From contig JBLNBZ010000102.1 of the NCBI GenBank assembly GCA_050260355.1, positions 1-15,483 on the forward strand: DNA of 15,483 nucleotides, read 5' to 3'. Source of the DNA: CADEFX01 sp050260355 (GTDB lineage Bacteria; Pseudomonadota; Alphaproteobacteria; Rhizobiales; Hyphomicrobiaceae). Of this stretch, positions 9,988 to 15,483 are shown in pieces (position 1 is the stretch's first letter; each line of letters begins with the position of its first letter). Made by a program: the position numbers and the translations under genes. The notes below the pieces were generated by a model. The model ran no database searches. It was given only the letters and a program-made list of their open reading frames with translations, and was not told where the DNA came from.

Positions 9988-10854
9988 ATGAAGCTGATGA
10001 TGTTCCAGAAAGACGGCGGCGCGGCCCTCGGGCTCGTCGATGGCAAATCGGTGATCGACCTTGGCGCAGCCGATCCTGCTCTGCCGAAGGACATGCTGTC
10101 CGTGATCGAGAGCGGCGCCTCCGCGCTCGACGCCATCAAGCGTGCCGCCGCCAAGGCGCCTGCTTCCGCGCGCCTTGCCCTCGACGGCGTCAAGCCGGCG
10201 CTCCCCATCGCCAAGCCGCCGAAGTTCGTCTGCGTCGGCCTCAACTACGCCGAGCACGCCAAGGAAGGCGGGCACGCGATGCCGACCTATCCCTCGTTCT
10301 TCCTGCGCGTGAGCACCTCGCTCATTCCGGCCGGCGCGCCGGTGGTGCGCCCGAGCGCATCCATTCAGCTCGACTACGAATGCGAGCTGACCATCGTCAT
10401 CGGCAAGCGCGGCCGGCACATTCCCGAGGCGCGGGCGCTCGAGCATGTGTTCGGCTACACGCTCTTCAACGATGTCTCGGTGCGCGACTACCAGCGCAAG
10501 ACCTCGCAGTGGACGGCCGGCAAGAACTTCGACGCCACCGGTCCGCTGGGCCCCTGCGTCGTCACGGCCGACGATCTGCCGGCCGGCGCGTCGGGGCTGC
10601 GCATCTCTACCCGCGTCAACGGCGAGACCATGCAGGACTCCAACACCAGCGACATGATCTTCTCCACGGCGCGCACCATTGCCATCCTGTCCGAGATCAT
10701 GACTCTGGAGCCGGGCGACATGATCGCCACGGGCACGCCGTCGGGCGTTGCGCATGCGCGCAAGCCGCCAGCCTGGATGAAGCCCGGCGACACGGTCGAG
10801 GTCGAGGTCGAGCGCATCGGCGTTCTCAAGAACCCGATCGTGGCCGAGTCCTGA
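9988..10854 (+). CDS. Fumarylacetoacetate hydrolase (FAH) fold family protein
   Basis: Members hydrolyse or decarboxylate C-C bonds in beta-diketo or oxo-dienoate intermediates, or isomerise such acids, using a divalent metal. Examples are fumarylpyruvate hydrolase, HpcE-type isomerase/decarboxylase and oxaloacetate decarboxylase. The 288 aa protein has a small N-terminal domain (about 1-70) and a catalytic domain starting at FVCVGLNYAEHAKEGG. The metal ligands Glu131 and Glu133 (LDYECELTIVIG) and Asp162 (FNDVSVRDYQ) are all present, as are KNFDATGPLGP, the VNGETMQDSNTSDMIF region, and GDMIATGTPSGVAHAR close to the C-terminus. The active-site pieces are complete, so a functional enzyme is expected. 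It is the last gene of the plus-strand set, before a hairpin. In context it may cleave a ring-opened or 1,3-dioxo product made by the upstream enzymes. The exact reaction is unassigned, and ureidoglycolate-lyase-like naming by similarity would be unsafe. Confidence 0.9.
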   Translation: MKLMMFQKDGGAALGLVDGKSVIDLGAADPALPKDMLSVIESGASALDAIKRAAAKAPASARLALDGVKPALPIAKPPKFVCVGLNYAEHAKEGGHAMPTYPSFFLRVSTSLIPAGAPVVRPSASIQLDYECELTIVIGKRGRHIPEARALEHVFGYTLFNDVSVRDYQRKTSQWTAGKNFDATGPLGPCVVTADDLPAGASGLRISTRVNGETMQDSNTSDMIFSTARTIAILSEIMTLEPGDMIATGTPSGVAHARKPPAWMKPGDTVEVEVERIGVLKNPIVAES

Positions 10855-10907
10855 TCTGTTGCCTGCAATGGGTCGGTCTATTCCGAGCAGATAGCAGCGG
10901 CGGCTCT

Positions 10908-10931
10908 CCCTCTCCCTCGAGCGGGAGAGGG
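10908..10931. terminator. GC-rich hairpin between convergent genes (probable bidirectional terminator)
   Basis: CCCTCTCCC and GGGAGAGGG form a perfect 9-bp stem with a 6-base loop TCGAGC. The stem can be extended outward by wobble pairs because the sequence continues as CTCT on one side and GGG on the other. It lies between the stop of the FAH-family gene (10854) and the stop of the convergent thiamine enzyme gene (10952). There is no U-tract on either strand, so it may be a Rho-assisted or barrier-type structure rather than a classical intrinsic terminator. Purine/pyrimidine hairpins of this composition are common intergenic elements in high-GC alphaproteobacteria. Confidence 0.55.
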
Positions 10932-10951
10932 GGGGCGCAGCAGCGCCGACC

Positions 10952-12610
10952 TCAGGTCGTGAGCCAGCCGAACTCCTGCGGCTTGCGCCCGGCCGCAGGA
11001 TGAAGCTTGACGTTGACCAGCGCCGGGCCGTTGAAGTCCATGGCCTGGTCGAGCGCACTGCGCAGGTCCTTCGGATCCTCGACGTACCAGCCCTTGCCGC
11101 CGAACGCCTCCATCATCCTGTCGTAGCGCGCGCCGACGGTGAGAACGCGCGGCGGACTCTGTAAGCGATCGTTCGGCAGCTCCGCAATGCCACTGCCGAT
11201 GCCGCCGTTGTTCAGCACCACGACCTTGATCGGCAGCCGATAGCGGCAGGCCGTCTCGATCTCCATGCCGGAGAAACCGAGCGCGGAGTCACCCGACACC
11301 GAGATGATCGGCCGGTCGCGGTGAACCACTGCGGCCGCAATCGCAAAGCCCATGCCGATGCCCATCGTGCCGTAGGTGCCGGCATCGAGCCGCAGCCTGG
11401 GCGCCGCGTTCGGAAGCTGCGTGCGGCCGATATCCATGGTGTTGGCGCCCTCGCCGACGATCACCGCATTCTGCGGCGCCCAGGCGCGAATGTCCTTGAG
11501 CGCGCGGTAGTAGTTGGTCGGCGCACTGTTGTCGTCGATCATCGGCTGGATCGCCTTGGCGTTCTCGGCCGCTTTCTGAGCTATCGCCGTGCGCCAGGGC
11601 GTGTCCGCCGGATAGAACCACTGGCGCCCTTCCAGCGCGCTGTTGAGTTGAGCCACGATGGCCTTGCCGTCGCCCACCAGCGCCACCTCGGTCGGCACGT
11701 TGTTGCCGATCGCTTCGGGCGCGATGTCGAGCTGCACGATGCGCACCTTCTTGTTGAAGCGCGGCGGCAAGCCGAAGTGCATGATCCAGTTGAGGCGCGC
11801 GCCCATCAGGAAGATCACATCGGCTTCCTTCAGCGCGTGACTGCGCGCAGCACCCACCGACAGCGGGTGGTTGTCGTCCAGCACGCCCTTGCCCATCGGC
11901 GAGGCGAGGAACGGCAGCCGCGTACGCTCGATGAACGCGCGCACCTCGTTCTCGGCGCGGGACCAGGCCATGCCCTTGCCGACGATGACCAGCGGTCGCT
12001 CCGCCGATTGCAGCGCATTCAACGCCTTCTCCACGTCCTCCGGCATGGCCTGAGTCCGCGGTGGCTCGGCGCACCGCGGCGGCATGGCGACCTTGTCCTC
12101 GTCCACCTCGCCCTTGATGATGTCGTCGGGCATGTCGAGATACGTGGCGCCGGGCCGGCCGTAGATCGACTGGCGCACCGCCAGCTCGACGTAGAACGGA
12201 ATGCGGTGCGTGTGCTCGACCGCATGGGCAAACTTGCAGAAGGGCGATGCGATCTGCACCTGGCGCTCTTCCTGAAAGCCACCCATGGCGTTCTGATAGG
12301 TCGGGGAGGCGCCGCCGATCATGATCATGGGCCAGCAGTTCTGCTGTGCGTTGGCGAGGCCCGCGAGACCGTGCACGACGCCAGGACCCGATACCGTCAG
12401 GCACGCACCCGGACGGCCGGTGAGATAGCCGGCCGCCTGCGCCGCGTACGAGGCGGCCTGCTCGTTGCGCATGCCGATGTAGGTGATGCCGACTTTCTGC
12501 GCCGCCGCTGCAATCGGCTGCACCGGAAAGCCTACGATCCCGAACATGTAATCAACGCCCTGCTGCTTCAGGCTCCTGGCCATCAGCGTGGCGCCGTCGA
12601 TCTTGGTCAT
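10952..12610 (-). CDS. Thiamine-diphosphate enzyme, 2-hydroxyacyl-CoA lyase (HACL1-like) / oxalyl-CoA decarboxylase family
   Basis: HACL splits 2-hydroxyacyl-CoA into formyl-CoA and an aldehyde or ketone; the related oxalyl-CoA decarboxylase makes formyl-CoA from oxalyl-CoA. The protein has 552 aa, normal for the family. The PYR domain has the cofactor-activating Glu50 in GMRNEQAASYAA. A central domain is at about 190-350. The PP domain has GDSALGFSGMEIE from 440 and Asn467/Asn468 in LNNGGIG. Several stretches resemble human HACL1 more than Oxalobacter Oxc: YGRPGATYLDMP, ARLNWIMHFGLPPRF, EGANTMDIGRT, RLDAGTYGTMGIGMGF and the C-terminal FGWLTT (HACL1 has FHWLTR). The Tyr after NNxGI in both relatives is Gly472 here. 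The ATG at 12610 has GGAGG 5 bases upstream. No formyl-CoA transferase gene adjoins it, which argues against a dedicated oxalate pathway. Family certain; substrate inferred. Confidence 0.92.
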   Translation of the reverse strand: MTKIDGATLMARSLKQQGVDYMFGIVGFPVQPIAAAAQKVGITYIGMRNEQAASYAAQAAGYLTGRPGACLTVSGPGVVHGLAGLANAQQNCWPMIMIGGASPTYQNAMGGFQEERQVQIASPFCKFAHAVEHTHRIPFYVELAVRQSIYGRPGATYLDMPDDIIKGEVDEDKVAMPPRCAEPPRTQAMPEDVEKALNALQSAERPLVIVGKGMAWSRAENEVRAFIERTRLPFLASPMGKGVLDDNHPLSVGAARSHALKEADVIFLMGARLNWIMHFGLPPRFNKKVRIVQLDIAPEAIGNNVPTEVALVGDGKAIVAQLNSALEGRQWFYPADTPWRTAIAQKAAENAKAIQPMIDDNSAPTNYYRALKDIRAWAPQNAVIVGEGANTMDIGRTQLPNAAPRLRLDAGTYGTMGIGMGFAIAAAVVHRDRPIISVSGDSALGFSGMEIETACRYRLPIKVVVLNNGGIGSGIAELPNDRLQSPPRVLTVGARYDRMMEAFGGKGWYVEDPKDLRSALDQAMDFNGPALVNVKLHPAAGRKPQEFGWLTT

Positions 12611-12782
12611 GCGTTCCTCCACAGCGGGGGCCGCGTCGTTGGTGCGGTATGGCGGCAATCCGGATCTTGAAAGGCCCCTCGCCCGCAACCTTACGCACTT
12701 CCGCTGCGCATGGGAACGGAGCAGCCACGATCGGGCTGCCGAGCAGCGTCGCGCCACGATTGCCGGCGCCGGACGCGATCCG
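12611..12782 (-). other. 172-bp spacer upstream of the thiamine enzyme gene
   Basis: No coding sequence is credible here. GCAGCC (12721-12726) and GGCTGC (12734-12739) form a 6-bp stem with a 7-base loop, which could attenuate or end transcripts from the enone reductase gene. There is no U-tract. The length of the gap suggests that the thiamine enzyme may have its own promoter, but I cannot point to convincing hexamers. Confidence 0.35.
12616..12620 (-). promoter_or_regulatory. Shine-Dalgarno site fixing the thiamine enzyme start
   Basis: Minus-strand GGAGG stands 5 bases before the ATG at 12610. The frame is open up to 13111, inside the neighbouring gene, but family sequence begins at this ATG. 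Confidence 0.75.
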
Positions 12783-13835
12783 CTACGGAACGATCCTCTC
12801 CTCGCGGAAGCGTTGGAGCTCGTGCAGGAACATCGCCTCGGTGTCGACGAACTCCAGGAAGCCGTGACGGCGGCACTTGTAGGTATCCGACATCTGATCC
12901 CAGTCGGAGCCGAAGGTGTAGGTGGCGAAGCGCCAGTCGGCGACGCGGCCGAAGTCGGCGATGCGCAGGCCGTGTCTTGCAACCATCGTCTGCCACAGCT
13001 CGGCCTTGTCGGGCATGAACTGCTGAAGATCGATGCGCTGCGGCGCGCCCACCGGCATCTCGAACAGGTCGGCGATCTTCGGCCACAGATGCTCGTATCG
13101 GAAATAATCACCGTTGGTGATGTTGAAGGCCTCGTTGGCGCAGGACGGCGTGGTCGCCATCCACACCATGGCGCGTGCGAGCAGCTCCCCTTGCGTCGCC
13201 TGCCTGATCGCCGAGTAAGCTGCGGGGCTCGCGGGGTAGCGCAGCGGCAAGCCCAGCTCCTTGGAGATCGCCGCGTAGACCGCGATCACCGCGATCACGT
13301 TCATCGGCGTGCCGAGCGCAAAGCCACAGATGATGTGCGGGCGCGCGGCCGACCACGACCAGTGTTTCCCGCGGCTTTTCGCGGCGAGATAGTCCTGCTG
13401 GTCGAAATAGAAGTTCGGCGGCATGTGCCGCGCGTCATCCTCCTTGGCCGGCGTCTTGAACGGGCCGAGATGGTGACCGTAGTACTTGGTCCCTTGCAGC
13501 AGGCACACGTGCTCGAGATTCTTGGCGACCGGCTCCAGGGCCTCGATCATATTGACGAGCAGCGCGGTGTTCGGCGCCCTTTGCTCGACCCACATCGGCC
13601 GGTCCACGTAGGCCGTGTAGAAGACGTGCGTCGCCTCCGCAAGCGCAGGGGCTGCGGCCCGGCATGCCGCCGGATCGCTCATGTCCACCGCCACGTGACG
13701 CGCGCGCGTTGCGTAGTCCGGCTTGCGCCGCGACACGGCGATGACCGACCAATCGGGAAGGCTCGTCAGGTGCGCGACGAGCGAGCGTCCCGAGACACCG
13801 GTCGCGCCCAGGACCACGGCAGTCTTGGCCGCCAT
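12783..13835 (-). CDS. PRISE-type NAD(P)-dependent enone reductase (progesterone 5-beta-reductase/iridoid synthase-like extended SDR)
   Basis: The family reduces the C=C bond of enones and enals with NADPH. The 350 aa protein starts with the Rossmann motif LGATGVSGRS (residues 9-18). Next come VSRRKPD (35-41), where the Arg pair would bind the NADPH phosphate, then DMSD, THVFYTAYVDRP (69-80), and LLQGTKYYGHHLGPF with the candidate catalytic Lys117. ARPHIICGFALGTPMNV and late motifs (EAFNITNGDYF, WPKIADLFEMP) complete the PRISE pattern. The family motif NFYYxxED reads NFYFDQQD here (141-148), so one Tyr and the acidic Glu are changed. The ATG at 13835 overlaps the upstream stop as TGATG, which implies translational coupling; a GTG one codon earlier is possible. 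It is cytosolic. Steroid, terpenoid and small enones are all candidate substrates. Confidence 0.85.
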   Translation of the reverse strand: MAAKTAVVLGATGVSGRSLVAHLTSLPDWSVIAVSRRKPDYATRARHVAVDMSDPAACRAAAPALAEATHVFYTAYVDRPMWVEQRAPNTALLVNMIEALEPVAKNLEHVCLLQGTKYYGHHLGPFKTPAKEDDARHMPPNFYFDQQDYLAAKSRGKHWSWSAARPHIICGFALGTPMNVIAVIAVYAAISKELGLPLRYPASPAAYSAIRQATQGELLARAMVWMATTPSCANEAFNITNGDYFRYEHLWPKIADLFEMPVGAPQRIDLQQFMPDKAELWQTMVARHGLRIADFGRVADWRFATYTFGSDWDQMSDTYKCRRHGFLEFVDTEAMFLHELQRFREERIVP

Positions 13836-14125
13836 CACTCCGCGCCCTCGACGATGACGATCTCGCCAACGCCGGCCTTCAGCCGCTCGGCCTTCGCTGC
13901 CTGATACAACTCGGAGTTATAGTATTCGCGGGCGCGCTCGAAGCTCTCGAACTCGAGGATCACATTGCGTGGGCGGCACTCGCCCTCCATGGCCTCGAAG
14001 CGGCCGCCCCGCGCCAGGACCTTGGCGCCATACTTGGCAATGGCCTCTCCTGCCATGCGCGCATAGACCGGATAGTGGTTCGGGTCGGTTACCGTAACGC
14101 GAGCGATTAAGTATCCCTTCGGCAT
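13835..14125 (-). CDS. DUF1330 family small protein
   Basis: This 96 aa soluble protein belongs to the DUF1330 group of dimeric ferredoxin-like alpha-beta barrel proteins. Recognisable pieces are GYLIARVTVTDPNHYPVYAR at the N-terminus, an Ala-Lys-Tyr-Gly-Ala-Lys-Val stretch, RGGRFEAMEG, VILEFESFERAREYYNSELY and the final VGEIVIVEG. No enzymatic residue set is established for the family, so the function is unknown. The ATG at 14125 has GGAGG 5 bases upstream. The GTG at 14131 overlaps that site and is less likely. Its stop overlaps the start of the enone reductase gene (TGATG), so the two are probably made together. By analogy with related small barrels it could be an accessory to, or a binder of, the same substrate, but that is inference. 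Confidence 0.85.
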   Translation of the reverse strand: MPKGYLIARVTVTDPNHYPVYARMAGEAIAKYGAKVLARGGRFEAMEGECRPRNVILEFESFERAREYYNSELYQAAKAERLKAGVGEIVIVEGAE

Positions 14126-14130
14126 TTTCA

Positions 14131-14135
14131 CCTCC
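14131..14135 (-). promoter_or_regulatory. Shine-Dalgarno site deciding the DUF1330 start
   Basis: Minus-strand GGAGG lies 5 bases upstream of the ATG at 14125 and includes the base of the competing GTG at 14131, so the ATG is chosen. Confidence 0.65.
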
Positions 14136-14154
14136 CCATCTGATGTATCGGCCG

Positions 14155-14206
14155 GATTTGAGGGCCGCTGGCGCGATTATTGCTTTTCGACAGCCGGAAT
14201 CAAATC
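14155..14206. promoter_or_regulatory. Divergent intergenic region with spaced inverted repeat
   Basis: GATTTGA (14155-14161) and TCAAATC (14200-14206) are inverted copies 38 bases apart, in the 121-bp gap between the divergent DUF1330 and VOC genes. The left arm is preceded, and the right arm nearly preceded, by GCCGGA. The gap must hold promoters for both directions. The repeat could be a paired operator or chance. Confidence 0.25.
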
Positions 14207-14246
14207 GCCGCAGCCGTTAACCGGCGCGTAACCCTGGAGTTCCCGG

Positions 14247-14807
14247 ATGGTCGAGACCACAAAACGAGCCGCGGCCCCTGCTGCCGCAGCCGAAAACCGC
14301 GTTGATGCGCAGCGCCGCCGCCTGTTCTGTGGCCTTATGGCGTCGGGCTCGCTGCTGTTCGTAACACCCGACGCCGCGGCCGCGGTCAGCGATGCAAAGG
14401 CTGCGGAAGCCGGGTCTGAGGTCGGCACCGTATGGTGGACGGAGCTCGTGTCTCGCGACGTTCAGCGCGCGAGCAACTTCTACTCGAAAGTGATGGGCTG
14501 GCAGACCAAGATCGTCGACACGGAGGACGGATCGCGCCCCGCGGGCAAAGACGATCCCACCTATACGCTGTTCCTCGCCAACGGCAATGACGTCGCCGGC
14601 GCCAAGCCGATCGACGATGATCTCCCGCTCAAGAACCCGACGTGGCTGACCTATTTCCAGGTCGACAACGTCGATGCGGCCATCGCGCGCGCCGTCGCAG
14701 CCGGCGGCAGCGTCATTGTTCAGCCGTTCAACGCCGGCAACGCCGCACGCATGGCCGTTGTTGCGGACACGGAAGGCAACCCGGTGGGGCTCGCGCACCC
14801 GCTTTGA
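14247..14807 (+). CDS. VOC (glyoxalase/bleomycin resistance fold) protein with Tat-like signal peptide
   Basis: The 186 aa protein has a single VOC domain at about 60-186 behind an unusual N-terminus. Residues 22-45 read as a twin-arginine signal: Arg23-Arg24-Arg25, then LFCGLMASGSLLFVT, then an Ala-rich site (PDAAAA) suitable for signal peptidase. The VOC part starts VWWTELVSRDVQRASNFYSKVMGW and ends AVVADTEGNPVGLAHPL, resembling the CFP30B/27-kDa-antigen-type VOC group, which are mostly cytosolic. Export of a folded, perhaps metal-containing, protein would fit the Tat route, but the metal ligands are not clear by eye. The start has GGAG 7 bases upstream. The gene is divergent from DUF1330 and convergent with the right-edge gene, their stops separated by 2 bp. 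The reaction is unknown. Secretion is a moderate-confidence inference. Confidence 0.8.
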   Translation: MVETTKRAAAPAAAAENRVDAQRRRLFCGLMASGSLLFVTPDAAAAVSDAKAAEAGSEVGTVWWTELVSRDVQRASNFYSKVMGWQTKIVDTEDGSRPAGKDDPTYTLFLANGNDVAGAKPIDDDLPLKNPTWLTYFQVDNVDAAIARAVAAGGSVIVQPFNAGNAARMAVVADTEGNPVGLAHPL

Positions 14808-14809
14808 GG

Positions 14810-15483
14810 TCAGCGCGTGTTGTCGAACACGCGGTTTGCCCAGTTCGGGACCGCGGCTGAAGGGCCCGCCTTTCCTGACTGTGCGCTGCCGGGGACCGCA
14901 CCTCCCAGGAACACGGGTGGATTGGCCGGATAGGCCTCGCGTGGATCATCACCCGGCCACACGAGCTTGGGCGCCTGGCCCGGCGCAGCGAGCGCCGGCG
15001 GAACGGCCATGACGGCGACATCGCCCCGCCGCTTGGGCCTGCGCGGCGCCTTCGGCGGCTCCGGCTTGATGCTGGCTTGAACCTGGGCCGCAGGTTTCCC
15101 CTTCTTGACGGTCTTGCGCGCAGGCGCAGCGACGGCCGCCTTCAGCTTGACGTTGTCCGGGGCCGCAGCGTGCTTGGGTGGACGATCCGGGGCCGCGGCG
15201 CGCTTGGGTGGACGATCCGGGGCCGCGGCGCGCTTGGGTGGGCTCAGCAGCTCGAGCGGAGGGTCCTCCGCGATCGCTTGCGGCACTTCTTCCCGTGGCG
15301 CGACCTCCGCCGCCGCAATCGCCAGGTCGAGCTGCGCCGTCGACACGATACGCCCCTCCGGCATGCGCAGCTCCAGCAGCAGCGTATGCCGCCCGGGTGC
15401 AGCAGTGCCCGCATCGACCTCGACCGACCCAAGCAGTCCGGCGCGTACCATCCAAATGCCGGGGCCAATCATGATGCCCTCGG
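14810..15483 (-). CDS. Hypothetical Pro/Ala/Lys-rich protein, C-terminal part (runs off right edge)
   Basis: The frame is open to the window edge; the ATG at 15472 is internal or incidental, because the codons before it continue without a stop. The visible ~224 residues begin with a short beta-rich stretch (GRHTLLLELRMPEGRIVSTAQLDLAI) that looks like the end of an Ig-like or carbohydrate-binding-type sandwich. Next is a low-complexity basic linker with three copies of a PPKRAAAPDR-like unit, further Lys/Pro-rich sequence (KTVKKGKPAA, PKAPRRPKRRG), and an acidic, Pro-rich tail ending WANRVFDNTR. I do not recognise the family. The composition suggests a cell-envelope or peptidoglycan-associated linker, possibly a TonB-like or SPOR-type periplasmic tether, but no defining domain is visible. 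It is convergent to the VOC gene. Confidence 0.7.
   Translation of the reverse strand, partial: EGIMIGPGIWMVRAGLLGSVEVDAGTAAPGRHTLLLELRMPEGRIVSTAQLDLAIAAAEVAPREEVPQAIAEDPPLELLSPPKRAAAPDRPPKRAAAPDRPPKHAAAPDNVKLKAAVAAPARKTVKKGKPAAQVQASIKPEPPKAPRRPKRRGDVAVMAVPPALAAPGQAPKLVWPGDDPREAYPANPPVFLGGAVPGSAQSGKAGPSAAVPNWANRVFDNTR
15151..15240. repeat. Three tandem 30-bp coding repeats
   Basis: Units occupy 15151-15180, 15181-15210 and 15211-15240. The second and third are identical over all 30 bases; the first differs at a few positions. They encode the repeated PPKRAAAPDR linker of the right-edge protein on the minus strand. The length is a multiple of three, so copy-number changes keep the frame. Confidence 0.9.

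Noticed and set aside
10952..12610. Assignment as part of an oxalate degradation operon
   Set aside because: No formyl-CoA transferase or oxalate antiporter is adjacent, and motifs favour the HACL branch; the possibility is kept only as an alternative.
12611..13111. Upstream extension of the thiamine enzyme frame
   Set aside because: It overlaps the enone reductase gene in another frame, is rich in Ser, Arg and Cys, and the true start has a strong GGAGG site.
12588..13904. A 438-residue plus-strand open frame opposite the enone reductase gene
   Set aside because: The minus strand carries a complete PRISE-family protein; the plus-strand product is Arg/His/Leu-rich with no motif.
15151..15240. 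The 30-bp repeats as a possible CRISPR array
   Set aside because: The units are directly adjacent with no spacers and encode a peptide linker in frame.

Overview
The window looks like chromosomal DNA from a high-GC alphaproteobacterium, most likely Hyphomicrobiales (Rhizobiales). The reasons are the third-position GC bias, a mutS gene divergent from a MaeB-type malic enzyme with a phosphotransacetylase-like tail, and the abundance of acyl-CoA enzymes. I see no insertion sequences, phage genes, tRNA, rRNA or CRISPR arrays.

Layout. (1) 1-2953: the 5' part of mutS (minus, running off the left edge) is divergent from maeB (plus). (2) 2978-4981: a membrane-anchored hybrid histidine kinase (minus) with one degenerate and one intact receiver domain. 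(3) 5144-10854: a five-gene same-strand catabolic set. It encodes an alpha-methylacyl-CoA racemase, an acyl-CoA dehydrogenase, a YqjM-class old-yellow-enzyme oxidoreductase, an MFS transporter and a fumarylacetoacetate-hydrolase-fold enzyme. (4) 10908-10931: a GC-rich hairpin between the convergent gene ends. (5) 10952-14125 (minus): a small DUF1330 protein translationally coupled to a PRISE-type NAD(P)H enone reductase, then a thiamine-diphosphate enzyme resembling peroxisomal 2-hydroxyacyl-CoA lyase (HACL1). (6) 14247-14807: a VOC/glyoxalase-fold protein with a Tat-like signal peptide. It is convergent, with a 2-base gap, to a proline/alanine/lysine-rich protein that runs off the right edge and carries 30-bp coding tandem repeats.

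How the genes may work together (inference). The racemase, acyl-CoA dehydrogenase and 2-hydroxyacyl-CoA lyase are bacterial counterparts of enzymes used in peroxisomal degradation of 2-methyl-branched and 2-hydroxy fatty acids. Here they sit with two structurally unrelated ene-reductases (OYE and PRISE), a ring-cleavage-type hydrolase and a carboxylate-type transporter. The most economical reading is a catabolic island for a branched or alicyclic carboxylic acid (terpenoid-like or xenobiotic) that goes through CoA thioesters, with one-carbon shortening to formyl-CoA. No acyl-CoA ligase, phytanoyl-CoA-type hydroxylase, formyl-CoA transferase or dedicated DNA-binding regulator is visible, so the pathway would be incomplete without genes elsewhere.

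Protein assignments rest on motifs read from the translations. No database search was run.
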